A stretch of 41,856 bases of DNA from an uncultured Odoribacter sp. (GCA_900548135.1 URJC01000001.1:1-41856), one strand, 5' to 3'; counted from the stretch's first letter, positions 1-8,425 are shown. Numbers and translations are program-made. Notes: generated from the letters alone by a model not told the origin.

Positions 1-2
1 AA

Positions 3-908
3 ATACAGCCACTGGCAGGTTCTAAGGAAGGAATTTTATTATTGTCTTTAGCGTTCCTGAATGCGGGTGATAGAGTGTTGGTACCCAATCCGGGTTATCC
101 GACTTACTCTTCGGCTTCTTTGCTTGCAGAAGCTGAAATTGTTTCATATGATTTAAAAGAAGAACAAGGGTGGATGCCTGATTTTGAACAACTGGAAAAG
201 ATGGATTTATCAGGAATAAAAATGATGTGGACCAATTATCCGAATATGCCGACAGGTGCAAGGGCAAATAAACAGTTGTATGAACGGTTGGTGGAATTTG
301 GTCTGAAACATCAGATTTTGATCTGTAATGATAATCCGTATAGTTTTATTTTAAATGATGAACATTTAAGTATTTTGTCTGTACCTCATGCAAAGGAATG
401 TTGTGTGGAATTGAACTCTTTGAGTAAGGCGCATAATATGTCAGGATGGCGTATTGGAATGATTGCCGGAGATGCTGAAGTGATTGCAAATGTGCTGAAA
501 ATAAAGAGCAATATGGATTCGGGAATGTTCAAACCTTTACAAATGGCAGCAGCTGTTGCTTTGGTTCAGGAAAATGAATGGTATGTGCAGTTGAACCAAG
601 AATATAAGAAAAGGCAAAAATTGGCAGGGGATATTTTTGATTTGTTGGATGTGAAATATGACCCGGATAGCAGTGGAATGTTTTTATGGGGACGGATAGG
701 GCAAGCATGGAAAAATGGGGAAAAATTATCGGATTTTGTTTTACAGAAGGCTCATGTATTTATCACACCGGGATTTATTTTTGGAAGTAATGGTGATCAA
801 TATGTCCGGATATCACTTTGTGCAAAACAAAGTATATTGACAGAGGCAGCTGTGCGGATTCGGAAGGTATTACACTTGGCACCTTTTGAACATGGTTCTT
901 TTTGTTAG
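3..908 (+). CDS. PLP-dependent class I/II aminotransferase, 5' end outside window
   Basis: The reading frame is open from the first bases of the window, so the N-terminus is missing; about 301 residues are visible. It is a fold-type I aminotransferase. The stretch GYPTYSSAS fits the substrate loop, WTNYPNMPTG is the usual N-P-x-x-P-T-G region, and NSLSKAHNMSGWR carries the lysine that forms the Schiff base with pyridoxal phosphate. Its stop overlaps the region just upstream of prephenate dehydrogenase, and a DAHP synthase/chorismate mutase follows, so the likely role is the transamination step of phenylalanine/tyrosine synthesis. That role rests on context; the sequence alone does not separate it from aspartate or LL-diaminopimelate aminotransferases. 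A TTG at 42 is in frame but is not the start, because homologous residues continue upstream of it. Confidence 0.85.
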   Translation: MQPLAGSKEGILLLSLAFLNAGDRVLVPNPGYPTYSSASLLAEAEIVSYDLKEEQGWMPDFEQLEKMDLSGIKMMWTNYPNMPTGARANKQLYERLVEFGLKHQILICNDNPYSFILNDEHLSILSVPHAKECCVELNSLSKAHNMSGWRIGMIAGDAEVIANVLKIKSNMDSGMFKPLQMAAAVALVQENEWYVQLNQEYKKRQKLAGDIFDLLDVKYDPDSSGMFLWGRIGQAWKNGEKLSDFVLQKAHVFITPGFIFGSNGDQYVRISLCAKQSILTEAAVRIRKVLHLAPFEHGSFC

Positions 909-931
909 GTTTAAATTTGAATGATAAAGAT

Positions 932-1818
932 ATGCAGGTTGGAATTATAGGAGTTGGATTAATAGGTGGATCAATGGCTGTAGATTTGAAAAGCCGTGGG
1001 TTTGCGGATCGGGTTATCGGTGTTGAAAAAGACACTTTGCACGCTGTAGCAGCAAAAGAATTGGGATTGGTAGATGAGGTGGTGGATTATGAAACATGTG
1101 TTGCTTCTAGTGATATTATTGTTGTTGCAGTGCCGGTGAGTGCTGCTATCCGGATGATTCCGGATATTTTAGATAAGGTGGATCATCAGATTGTTACTGA
1201 TGTTTGTTCGACCAAAGAGAAGATAAATGAAGCGGTTCGTTATCATCCCCATCGGAAGAATTTTGTTGCAGCTCATCCGATGGCTGGTACGGAGTATTCT
1301 GGACCTTGGGCAGCTCTGCCAGGTTTATTTGATGGACGTGCAGGCATTATTTGTAATGCTGAAGATTCAGATATCCGGGCAGTAACGGATAAGGCGGGTA
1401 ATGACTGGGGGGTTCAGATATCCGGGCAGTAGAGTTGATCAAGCAGATGTATGATTGTTTGAATATGAGAATTATTTTCATGCGGGCTGCACATCATGAT
1501 GTACATACGGCTTATATTTCCCATATCTCTCATATAACCTCTTTTGCGTTGGCGTTGACGGTTCTGGAGAAAGAGAAAAATGAAAAAAATATCTTTGACT
1601 TGGCTTCGGGCGGTTTTTCTTCGACGGTGCGTTTGGCAAAAAGTAACGCCGATATGTGGGCTCCTATTTTTTCTCAAAATAAAGAAAATGTATTGACGGT
1701 CTTGGATACATATATTGAAAAACTGAATGATTTTAAAAAGTGTATTTCTGAATATGATGAGGAAGGAATAAAAGATTTGATTTATAAAGCCAATAAAATC
1801 AAACGGATAATCCGATAA
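932..1818 (+). pseudogene. tyrA: prephenate dehydrogenase, frame broken by a 47-base insertion
   Basis: This enzyme oxidatively decarboxylates prephenate to 4-hydroxyphenylpyruvate, the tyrosine branch. The ATG at 932 gives MQVGIIGVGLIGGS, a Rossmann NAD-binding start (GxGxxG). HPMAGTEYSGP in the middle and the all-helical C-terminal half (SHISHITSFALAL, FDLASGGFSSTVRLA) are typical of the family. The first part reads in one frame to a TAG at 1430-1432; the rest continues in another frame from about 1433. The bases ttcagatatccgggcagta occur at 1366-1384 and again at 1413-1431. Deleting one 47-base period restores ...DSDIRAVELIKQMYDCL... and an uninterrupted 279-residue protein of normal length. 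As written, the C-terminal substrate and dimer domain is lost, so tyrosine auxotrophy would be expected unless the lesion is an assembly artefact or reverts. Confidence 0.88.
1366..1431 (+). repeat. 19-bp direct repeat flanking a 28-bp insert inside tyrA
   Basis: Two identical copies of ttcagatatccgggcagta lie at 1366-1384 and 1413-1431, 47 bases apart. They enclose a 28-base spacer (1385-1412) that ends in six G residues. Only one copy is needed for a normal prephenate dehydrogenase. The 47-base period is not a multiple of three, so the duplication shifts the frame. Confidence 0.95.
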
Positions 1819-1871
1819 AGGAAAACTAGGATAAAAGATATTTAATAATTTGAACACTAATAATAAAACAT

Positions 1872-2969
1872 ATGACAGCTACTAAATTAGATTTAATTGA
1901 GACAGAGAAATGGGGATTATTTTCTGATATGACAAAGCCGATTGTAATTGCAGGTCCTTGTAGTGCAGAAAGTGAACAACAATTGTTTGAGACAGCTAAA
2001 GCTTTGAAAGCAGCCGGTATAGAAGTGTTGCGGGCAGGAATCTGGAAACCACGTACCCGGCCGAATTGTTTCGAAGGAGTTGGTTCTGAAGGATTACAAT
2101 GGATGCAACGGGTACAGCGTGAGTTAGGAATGAAAATTTCTACTGAGGTTGCTAATGTTAAACATGTATATGAGGCTTTGAAAACAGGAGTTGATATGTT
2201 ATGGATCGGAGCCCGAACTTCGGCTAATCCTTTTGCTATGCAAGAGATTGCAGATGCTTTGAAAGGAACAGATATACCTGTGTTGGTAAAAAATCCTGTG
2301 AATCCGGATGTAGAGTTGTGGATAGGAGCTTTGGAACGTTTGAATATGGCAGGATTGAAAAAAATCGGAGTCATTCATCGGGGATTTTCCACTTATGGAA
2401 AGTCAAAATATCGGAATGTTCCGCAATGGCAGTTACCTATTGAAGTGAAACGTCGGTTTCCGGAGATGTTAATGATTTGTGATCCCAGTCATATTTCTGG
2501 AAAACGTGAATACATACAAGAAGTGGCCCAACAGGCGATGGATTTAGGGTTTGACGGGTTGATTGTAGAGTCACATATATGTCCCGAAATAGCATTGAGT
2601 GATGCTGCTCAGCAGGTGACTCCGATGTCATTGGCAGAGATCCTGAAAAAACTGGTCATTCGTGACGTTGATTCAGAAAATGTGGAGTATAAAGAGAATA
2701 TTGATGAATTACGGGCAAAAATTGATATGATTGATAATGATTTACTTGATTTGTTGGCAAACCGAATGAAAGTTTCTGATGAAATAGGGGTATATAAAAA
2801 ACAGAATAACATTACGATACTACAACCTGGACGATGGGATGAAATCCTGGCAAAAGTATTTGAAAAGGGAAAATTGAAAGGATTGGATAATGAATTTTTG
2901 GAAAAAATATTCAAAGCAATTCATCAGGCTTCTATAGATAGACAGACAAAAATTATGAATCAAGAGTAA
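1872..2969 (+). CDS. aroF: bifunctional DAHP synthase / chorismate mutase
   Basis: It catalyses the first step of the shikimate pathway (phosphoenolpyruvate plus erythrose 4-phosphate to DAHP) and, through a second domain, chorismate to prephenate. Residues 20-260 form a KDO8P-synthase-like (type I-beta) DAHP synthase: IAGPCSAESE, GIWKPRTRPNCFEG and ICDPSHISGKR are visible active-site segments. Residues about 270-355 (ENIDELRAKIDMIDNDLLDLLANRM) are an AroQ-type chorismate mutase helix bundle. In such fusions the mutase domain commonly also mediates feedback inhibition by an aromatic end product; that is family knowledge, not seen here. It lies 53 bases after tyrA on the same strand and ends in a strong hairpin, so it is probably the last gene of the aromatic operon. 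The ATG at 1872 gives a normal N-terminus. The symbol follows Bacteroides usage. Confidence 0.95.
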   Translation: MTATKLDLIETEKWGLFSDMTKPIVIAGPCSAESEQQLFETAKALKAAGIEVLRAGIWKPRTRPNCFEGVGSEGLQWMQRVQRELGMKISTEVANVKHVYEALKTGVDMLWIGARTSANPFAMQEIADALKGTDIPVLVKNPVNPDVELWIGALERLNMAGLKKIGVIHRGFSTYGKSKYRNVPQWQLPIEVKRRFPEMLMICDPSHISGKREYIQEVAQQAMDLGFDGLIVESHICPEIALSDAAQQVTPMSLAEILKKLVIRDVDSENVEYKENIDELRAKIDMIDNDLLDLLANRMKVSDEIGVYKKQNNITILQPGRWDEILAKVFEKGKLKGLDNEFLEKIFKAIHQASIDRQTKIMNQE

Positions 2970-2986
2970 TCTTATACTAAAAATAT

Positions 2987-3029
2987 AAAAGCGTCAGAAA
3001 GTATAGATTGAAATATTCCTGACGCTTTT
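2987..3029. terminator. bidirectional rho-independent terminator
   Basis: An 11-bp perfect inverted repeat (aaaagcgtcag / ctgacgctttt) surrounds a 21-base loop. A-runs on the left and T-runs on the right give a U-tract in both directions. It sits between the convergent aroF and the 3048-3935 gene and can serve both. Confidence 0.85.
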
Positions 3030-3047
3030 AGTTGTAAAACTTGAATT

Positions 3048-3935
3048 TTATATGGTAATTCCCAGTCCTATAGTATATAAATGTAAATTAGGTGTATCAC
3101 TGGATTTGAACATGTTTGTCAATGTATAACTTCCCCATACGTTGACTTGTCTGTAACCCATGCGAACTACTGCATCTGCTTTGAAAGGTACCATATTGAA
3201 ATTACCTTTCCCTTTCTTTTTATATTTATCATCTTTATCGTCGTGATATACAATCTTTGTTTTAGAATGCATGCGGACACCTCCCATAATTCCTCCGGCT
3301 ATATACATTCGATGGGTGTTTCTGGCAGGAAATTGAATTTCGGCCAGTAAAGGAATGGTCAGGTATAGATTTTTGAAAGTACTTCTTTTAATACTGGCTA
3401 TATTGCTATATTCTTCTTTAGGATTGATGATCACCAGTTTCCCCGATATTTTTGCGATCGATACATCGTTATTATTGAACCTTAATCTTTGATATTCAAG
3501 TCCCAATCCTGTAACTAAACCGAAATTATTGTGAGGAGTTAAATTAATACAATATTTACATAGGTTGAATTGCATAGAAAATGAATGACTCCAATCAAGG
3601 TCTAAATCATTCCAGGCATCTGGTAAATGAGCGTAATTTACAAACCCATACTGAAATCCTGTCCAATGTCCTTTGAATGGAGCATAACGTCCCATAGGTT
3701 TATGATCTCCTTTTTTATAGGTACTTTTACCTATTATAAATAGTTCTGATACAGAATTTTCTTTGTTTTCATTTTTGGTATCTCTTAATATTTTTATTTT
3801 TGTTGAATCTTTAGATGCTTTGTGGTTGGGAGAAAAGATAATCATTTCTTTTTCTTGTTTTAACGAGTCTTTGGAGGATTGAGCTAAAACACATAAGCTA
3901 AGGAATGAACAAAATAGAAGTAAAATTAGTCTCAT
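3048..3935 (-). CDS. outer-membrane beta-barrel-like protein, function unknown
   Basis: This 295-residue protein starts with a signal peptide (MRLILLLFCSFLSLCVLAQ, cut after LAQ). A charged linker of about 70 residues rich in Lys, Asp and Ser follows. From about residue 90 the sequence shows alternating hydrophobic and aromatic strands (FGLVTGLGLEYQRLRF, NLYLTIPLLAEIQFP, MYIAGGIMGGVRM, VRMGYRQVNVWGSYTL) and ends in LHLYTIGLGITI, a typical barrel C-terminus. This pattern fits the small outer-membrane barrels of the PorT/OmpA-like clan. It is the third gene behind an ECF sigma factor and an anti-sigma-like gene, an arrangement common in Bacteroidetes where the membrane protein may be part of the regulon. 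No specific substrate can be inferred. Confidence 0.75.
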   Translation of the reverse strand: MRLILLLFCSFLSLCVLAQSSKDSLKQEKEMIIFSPNHKASKDSTKIKILRDTKNENKENSVSELFIIGKSTYKKGDHKPMGRYAPFKGHWTGFQYGFVNYAHLPDAWNDLDLDWSHSFSMQFNLCKYCINLTPHNNFGLVTGLGLEYQRLRFNNNDVSIAKISGKLVIINPKEEYSNIASIKRSTFKNLYLTIPLLAEIQFPARNTHRMYIAGGIMGGVRMHSKTKIVYHDDKDDKYKKKGKGNFNMVPFKADAVVRMGYRQVNVWGSYTLTNMFKSSDTPNLHLYTIGLGITI

Positions 3936-4000
3936 GATTGATTTTATTATAATTAATTATTATCTGGTTTTACTATATGACGTATAAATAGCTGGCTTTG

Positions 4001-4871
4001 TTACTCGTTTTTTTCCTTTGTTTTTATTTTTTCAGCTAATATTTTTCCTGCATTAATCACGGAAGAAAATATATTATCAGATAAAAAATGCTTTTCAGAA
4101 GATTTCCAGATACAGGCACTTTCAGCCAAATAGATTTCTGATTGTGTTATGTTTAGCTGGTGTTGGCTGTTTGTAGGCAGGGCCAAAGTAACTGTTGGAG
4201 CAGAGGCTTGCAGTTGTGTTAAAGGAAAGCTGATTAGATGTATTTTTTCTGGATTTTCTTTTAACAAAAGAACTCTTTTTTTAGGCTTAATCTGCGGATG
4301 CTGTTTTGTGGCTTGTATGTTTTGCCTGTTTTTTTCTTTTTGGGATATGGTAATGATGTCAACTGGTGTAGGCATAGGACAATAGAATACTTTGGATATT
4401 TGTGTTGTATTGGGGACACGTTGTTTTGACTCTAAATGAATAAATCCCAGCCGCTACAGTCGAAATTTTTAATGATTTGGTTGATAAAATTGTTCGGTGT
4501 AATTTTGATTTATATGGATATTTTATTTGAGAATCGGGTTTAAATCTTAAATGTTGATAAAGTGATTTATTATTTTCTAAATCAGTATGTTGTTTTATAT
4601 ATTCAATGTCTGTTTTTGTCAATATATTTTCTGTAGCTGCAATCGCATAATAATCCGGACATGCATGTAATTGATCTTTTCGAAGTAAAGATTTATTTGG
4701 ATAATTTATTTCCGGTACTTTCAACCGGTTGGTAGGTAGTTCTTCTAATTGTTCAGCTAAATCAGGGTTAAGTAATAGAAAGGCATTTAATTCCCGAAGC
4801 TTAACCGGTGACAAATTGCCATCCAGATAATCTATAAAATAACTTTCGTAATTATTCCGGGTTATATTCAT
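4001..4871 (-). pseudogene. anti-sigma-factor-like protein, broken by a +1 frameshift
   Basis: Two overlapping frames describe one gene. The 5' part (4871 down to about 4448) starts MNITRNNYESYFIDYLDGNLSP, the N-terminus seen in Bacteroidetes proteins encoded directly after ECF sigma factors, and continues through IKYPYKSKLHR. It then runs into a spurious tail ending at 4359. The 3' part (open in the other frame from about 4450, first ATG at 4375, stop at 4001) continues the protein. Removing one base from the run complementary to ccc at 4446-4448 joins them as ...ISTVAAGFIHLESKQRV..., giving 289 residues. The start lies 36 bases after the sigma factor stop. The expected membrane-spanning segment is weak (around ISTVAAGF), so assignment as a membrane anti-sigma factor rests mainly on position and N-terminal resemblance. 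Confidence 0.65.
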
Positions 4872-4907
4872 GATTTTGCCTTTGTATAATTAATTTGTGT
4901 ATTTTAT

Positions 4908-5393
4908 TTAAATAATCAAGTTGGGATTTCCGATGAATGTTTTCATAAAACTTCGGGCTCTGAAAATATAGACTTTCACTTGGGTTTCCGATAATGAAGT
5001 TATTTCCGCTATCTCTTTGTAAGAATAATTTTCGTAATCCCTGAGTAGGACCACAGTTTTCTGTACAGGAGGAAGTTTTTCCAATGCCATTTCCAGGATT
5101 TCATTTAAATCTGAGGATTTTACTTCAGTTAGATAATTTATTGGATTTATATTTTCAATATCTGCATTTTTTTGTTCATGTCTGAAAGTATCTATCATTT
5201 TGCGATAGGCTGTTGTAAACAAGAAAGATTTAGCCTTTTCACAGGTTATAACGGATACATTTTCCCATAGTGCGAGAAAACTATCCTGAACAATATCATC
5301 TGCTAATGCTTTGTTATGGCATGCTTTTAAAATAAAGCGGTATACTGCATCAGCATGCTTGTCTACACATCCGTTGTATTCTTTTCTTGTCAT
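4908..5393 (-). CDS. ECF-type RNA polymerase sigma factor (sigma-70 family)
   Basis: At 161 residues this has the normal length and two-domain plan of ECF sigma factors. Region 2 lies at about residues 10-75 (ALADDIVQDSFLALWENV, then AKSFLFTTAYRKMIDTFR) and binds the -10 element and core polymerase. Region 4 lies at about residues 105-155 (LPPVQKTVVLLRDYENYSYKEIAEITSLSETQVKVY) with the helix-turn-helix for -35 recognition. It heads a three-gene minus-strand operon with an anti-sigma-like gene and an outer-membrane protein, so it probably responds to an envelope or nutrient signal. Because the anti-sigma partner is frameshifted, the sigma factor might be unrestrained in this strain; that is inference. 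No specific target promoter can be read from the sequence. Confidence 0.92.
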   Translation of the reverse strand: MTRKEYNGCVDKHADAVYRFILKACHNKALADDIVQDSFLALWENVSVITCEKAKSFLFTTAYRKMIDTFRHEQKNADIENINPINYLTEVKSSDLNEILEMALEKLPPVQKTVVLLRDYENYSYKEIAEITSLSETQVKVYIFRARSFMKTFIGNPNLII

Positions 5394-5465
5394 TGTTTAA
5401 ATGAGACGGATGAATATAATGAAAAGTTACTTACAAAAAATGAAGTTTTTATTTTTGTTTTCAGT

Positions 5466-5999
5466 TTAATCTTTGAATGTGATGGAATTGAAAAAAATTT
5501 CTTTTTCTTTCAGGATAACATCTTGATGCCGTGTTCGTCCTCCGATAGATATTTGGTAAATATAGTTCTCTCTGAAAATAAATCTTTTAAAATAAGTCAT
5601 TTCATATTTATCTTTGAGTATTGTGTATTCAATTTCTTTGATGAGCATATTCTCATAAGGGACTGTTATTTCTTGTTTTAATTTTCCTTTTTCAGATGTC
5701 AGTGAACCACTTTTTAGTTCTTCATAGATCGCTTGAACTGTTTCTCCTGTTAAAGTAATTTTTTTTGATGACATATCAGAACATACTACTCCTGCGACAC
5801 AAGTTAAATCTTTTGTCTGATAGATTGTTGAAGGGATTCCATTCACTATTTTCTTTAGCTTTTGCGGATGATTGGGAAGTAAAAAAGAAATTTTTTCCTG
5901 GGTATTGATCCGTTCCCAGCCTGGCGCTGAAGCAGCTAATCCCAGTGTTATAAGTAAGATTTTAAATAATAGCATGCTATAAGATATTAAGTTACGCAA
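5466..5999 (-). CDS. exported protein of unknown function
   Basis: I do not recognise this 177-residue protein. It begins with a hydrophobic signal sequence (SYSMLLFKILLITLGLAASAPG) and has no lipobox, so it is probably periplasmic or surface exposed. The mature part starts WERINTQEKISFLLPNHPQ and is predicted from its alternating pattern to be mixed alpha/beta: several short strands (LIKEIEYTILKDKYEMTYFKRF, YIYQISIGG) after a helix. Two cysteines (CVAGVVC) could form a disulfide. It lies 72 bases upstream of the sigma factor in the same direction and is transcribed divergently from dusB. Membership of the sigma operon is possible but not shown. Confidence 0.6.
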   Translation of the reverse strand: MRNLISYSMLLFKILLITLGLAASAPGWERINTQEKISFLLPNHPQKLKKIVNGIPSTIYQTKDLTCVAGVVCSDMSSKKITLTGETVQAIYEELKSGSLTSEKGKLKQEITVPYENMLIKEIEYTILKDKYEMTYFKRFIFRENYIYQISIGGRTRHQDVILKEKEIFFNSITFKD

Positions 6000-6006
6000 T
6001 AATGTA

Positions 6007-6014
6007 TATTTTTG
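6007..6014 (+). promoter_or_regulatory. -7 box of the dusB promoter
   Basis: The octamer TATTTTTG matches the Bacteroidetes -7 consensus TAnnTTTG and lies 60 bases before the dusB start. No convincing TTTG is found 19-21 bases upstream, so only the -7 element is claimed. Confidence 0.4.
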
Positions 6015-6073
6015 CTATAAAAATACAGGATTTGTAGTAAAGAGAGAAACTATAAAACATAAAAATAGTTATT

Positions 6074-7054
6074 ATGAAGATTGCAGGAATAGAGGTGGGT
6101 GAACATCCGTTGATTTTGGCCCCTATGGAAGATGTGACAAATCCTCCTTTTCGTCAGTTTTGTAAGAAATATGGAGCTGATTGGTTGTATTCTGAATTTG
6201 TTTCGGCAGATGCATTGGTCCGTTCGGTAAATAAGTCTTTAAAGAAACTGACTATAGATGAAAGGGAACGTCCTGTTACAATTCAGATTTACGGCCGTTT
6301 TATAGATTCAATGGTAGAGGCTGCCAGGATTGTGGAAGAAGTAAAACCGGATTTTATTGATATCAATTTTGGATGTCCGGTAAAACGGGTGGCTCAGAAA
6401 GGCGCAGGTGCAGGTCTTTTACGGGATATTCCTTTTATGATTGAAATGGCAAAGGAAGTAGTAAGAGCTGTGAAAATTCCTGTAACTGCCAAGACACGTT
6501 TAGGGTGGGATAATGAGCATATTATAATAGAAGATATAGCAGAACAACTTCAGGATGTCGGGATTCAGGCCCTTGCTATACATGGACGTACCCGGGCACA
6601 AATGTATTCAGGAGAAGCGGATTGGGAGCCTATTGCCAGGGTAAAAAGTAATCCCAGAATAAAAATACCAATATTGGGAAATGGAGATATCATTTCTCCT
6701 GAAAGGGCTAAGGAAGCATTTGATAAGTATGGTGTTGATGGTGTGATGATCGGGAGGGCAACAATCGGGCATCCCTGGATTTTTCGTCAGATTAAACATT
6801 ATTTTGGAACGGGCGAATTATTACCCGATTTGTCGGTTTCAGAACAGCTTGAGATCCTAAAGGAACAGATTTTACTTTCGGTTAAGTGGATTGATGAAGT
6901 GAGAGGATTGTTGCATATGCGGAGGCATATGGCTGTTATGTTTAAAGGTTTGTCCCATTTCCGGGATTTACGTATTCGGATGTTGCAGGCATCTTCAGTA
7001 GAAGAATTATGGCATGTTTTTGATGAAATAGAAAAGAAATATTCTGATTGTTAG
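6074..7054 (+). CDS. dusB: tRNA-dihydrouridine synthase
   Basis: This flavoenzyme reduces specific uridines in tRNA to dihydrouridine. The protein is 326 residues, as usual for DusB. Visible motifs are LAPMEDVTNPPFR near the N-terminus (FMN phosphate region), INFGCPVKRVAQKGAGAGLL with the catalytic cysteine at residue 101, TAKTRLGWD, IHGRTRAQMYSGEADW, and GVDGVMIGRATIGHPWIF in the FMN-binding part of the TIM barrel. A helical C-terminal tRNA-binding domain follows from about residue 245. It stands alone on the plus strand between minus-strand genes, so it appears monocistronic. The ATG at 6074 gives the typical start MKIAGIEVG. Confidence 0.93.
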   Translation: MKIAGIEVGEHPLILAPMEDVTNPPFRQFCKKYGADWLYSEFVSADALVRSVNKSLKKLTIDERERPVTIQIYGRFIDSMVEAARIVEEVKPDFIDINFGCPVKRVAQKGAGAGLLRDIPFMIEMAKEVVRAVKIPVTAKTRLGWDNEHIIIEDIAEQLQDVGIQALAIHGRTRAQMYSGEADWEPIARVKSNPRIKIPILGNGDIISPERAKEAFDKYGVDGVMIGRATIGHPWIFRQIKHYFGTGELLPDLSVSEQLEILKEQILLSVKWIDEVRGLLHMRRHMAVMFKGLSHFRDLRIRMLQASSVEELWHVFDEIEKKYSDC

Positions 7055-7125
7055 TCAGATAAGATATTTCTGGTGTGTTGGGTTAAAATTAGCCGATTGA
7101 TATAATTCCAGGAGTTCCCTACTAT

Positions 7126-8310
7126 TTACTCTATATTTACGGCTTTTATTTCATTCCAGGGGATATATACTGGAATTTCATTTCCAAATATGATGATTCC
7201 ACTATTTTCATGGTTTACATCCGGAGCGTCACCCAGACTTAGTTGGCTACCATTTTTTAAAGTAATAAATGAATATTTGTAATTTTTGGGCTCTATAGAC
7301 CGGATGTATTTGAAGGGAATCTGATAGGTTATATTGTTGTTTTTCCCATCGAGTACTTCAAAATTCATGTTTTCATCTAAATCATACGCTAAACTTCCAC
7401 TTATTTTTTCATTGTTTCGGGTGATAACTTCCCCTTTTATGGTTTCAGGGGCAGCAAAATCGTCGTAAGATAATAGGGTTAATTCAGATAGGGGGATCAT
7501 TTCCAGCTCATTGAAACGATTAATGGTGACGGTTACAAGTCCTGTATTCGGCATATTGATCATTACGTTTTCCATCGGTTCCAGCACGCTTGTATTAGGG
7601 AAAAAAGCTTTGGGATTATGTTCTAAAGCATATATTCCTTTATAATGATTTCCTTGTGTTCCTTTCCAACGCACTATTTTTTTCATTTTTTGTAGGGTGT
7701 TGTTGATGTTATTATTCTTTTCAATGCTTTTTTGGGAATTATAGTTCCAGTTGATTAATCCCTTGTAAATTCCTTGCGAGCTTTTCACAATTCCGGCGAC
7801 CTGATTTAGGTGAGGGGCGACAGCATTGCTGTCAGCACTCATAAAATGGATTTCGCTGATATGGTCCCATTTTATAGAGACAGTTTCAACTGGTGTTGTC
7901 ACTTGTATATTGGTTCTTATATCCTTTGAATTTCCTTTTATTAAAGTAAATTCATAACCGTTTTTCAATTGTAGAAGTACTTCTTTTTCATCAGTAGGTC
8001 GTATGCTTTTTATATTACCGAACCGACAGGAAAAAATATGTCTCGGTGGTGTTGAGAGTATTTGTGTACCATTGTTGAAAAACACTTCGTCGCTATCACT
8101 AAAAAAGGAGGAATAAGGATTTTGTGGTTTTGAAGCTTCAAAGAAATCTATCCAATAATTTTTAATACCTCCCCAAGAGATGAATCCTCTGTATATTTGA
8201 TTATCAACAGTAGCAACTTCGCCAAATAGACGAAAAGGGGCATCTGTATATTGGGCGAAACTACAACTGAATATCAAGATAAAAGGAATAGAGAGGAAAA
8301 TGGTTTTCAT
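7126..8310 (-). CDS. exported protein with repeated beta-rich modules, function unknown
   Basis: This 394-residue protein starts with a signal peptide (MKTIFLSIPFILIFSCSFAQ). The mature part contains at least three copies of a loose module opening with G-x-V-x-(6-8)-Y-x-G-x-I-x-W: around residue 30 (GEVATVDNQIYRGFISWGG), around residue 168 (GIVKSSQGIYKGLINWN) and a weaker one around residue 294 (GEVITRNNEKISGSLAY). Each is followed by a segment ending in a hydrophobic-charged pattern such as IPFKYIRSIEP or IPLSELTLLSY. The pattern suggests small beta barrels arranged in tandem. I do not recognise a family. A terminator for the upstream DUF4870 gene lies just before its start, so it probably has its own promoter. 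Confidence 0.65.
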   Translation of the reverse strand: MKTIFLSIPFILIFSCSFAQYTDAPFRLFGEVATVDNQIYRGFISWGGIKNYWIDFFEASKPQNPYSSFFSDSDEVFFNNGTQILSTPPRHIFSCRFGNIKSIRPTDEKEVLLQLKNGYEFTLIKGNSKDIRTNIQVTTPVETVSIKWDHISEIHFMSADSNAVAPHLNQVAGIVKSSQGIYKGLINWNYNSQKSIEKNNNINNTLQKMKKIVRWKGTQGNHYKGIYALEHNPKAFFPNTSVLEPMENVMINMPNTGLVTVTINRFNELEMIPLSELTLLSYDDFAAPETIKGEVITRNNEKISGSLAYDLDENMNFEVLDGKNNNITYQIPFKYIRSIEPKNYKYSFITLKNGSQLSLGDAPDVNHENSGIIIFGNEIPVYIPWNEIKAVNIE

Positions 8311-8366
8311 AATACTGTTCTTTAATTTTTAATAAGACGGTTGGAACAGATGAATAGTTACAAGTG

Positions 8367-8403
8367 TAAAAAAATAAATGCCCTCAAATCATTTGAAGGC
8401 ATT
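8367..8403 (-). terminator. rho-independent terminator after the DUF4870 gene
   Basis: A 13-bp hairpin with one mismatch (aatgccctcaaat at 8377-8389, atttgaaggcatt at 8391-8403) is followed on the minus strand by a U-rich tract, the complement of aaaaaaataa at 8367-8376. It ends the gltX-DUF4870 transcript. Confidence 0.75.
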
Positions 8404-8425
8404 CATTAGTTTCTATGGAGAAGAA

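Noticed and set aside
1366..1431. Programmed ribosomal frameshifting to express full tyrA.
   Set aside because: The shift comes with a 47-base insertion and a duplicated segment, no slippery heptamer is present at the junction, and the inserted residues do not belong to the family.
1819..1871. Riboswitch or separate promoter before aroF.
   Set aside because: The gap is only 53 bases, no stable fold is seen, and the nearest TTTG lacks the TA pair at the right spacing.
1414..2374. Long minus-strand open frames opposite tyrA and aroF (147 and 182 codons).
   Set aside because: They lie wholly opposite strongly supported genes, have compositions typical of reverse-strand shadows (Ser, Ile, Phe rich without domains) and no promoter.
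4440..4455. Programmed +1/-1 frameshifting in the anti-sigma gene.
   Set aside because: The site gctgggattt is not a known slippery sequence and no downstream pseudoknot is apparent.
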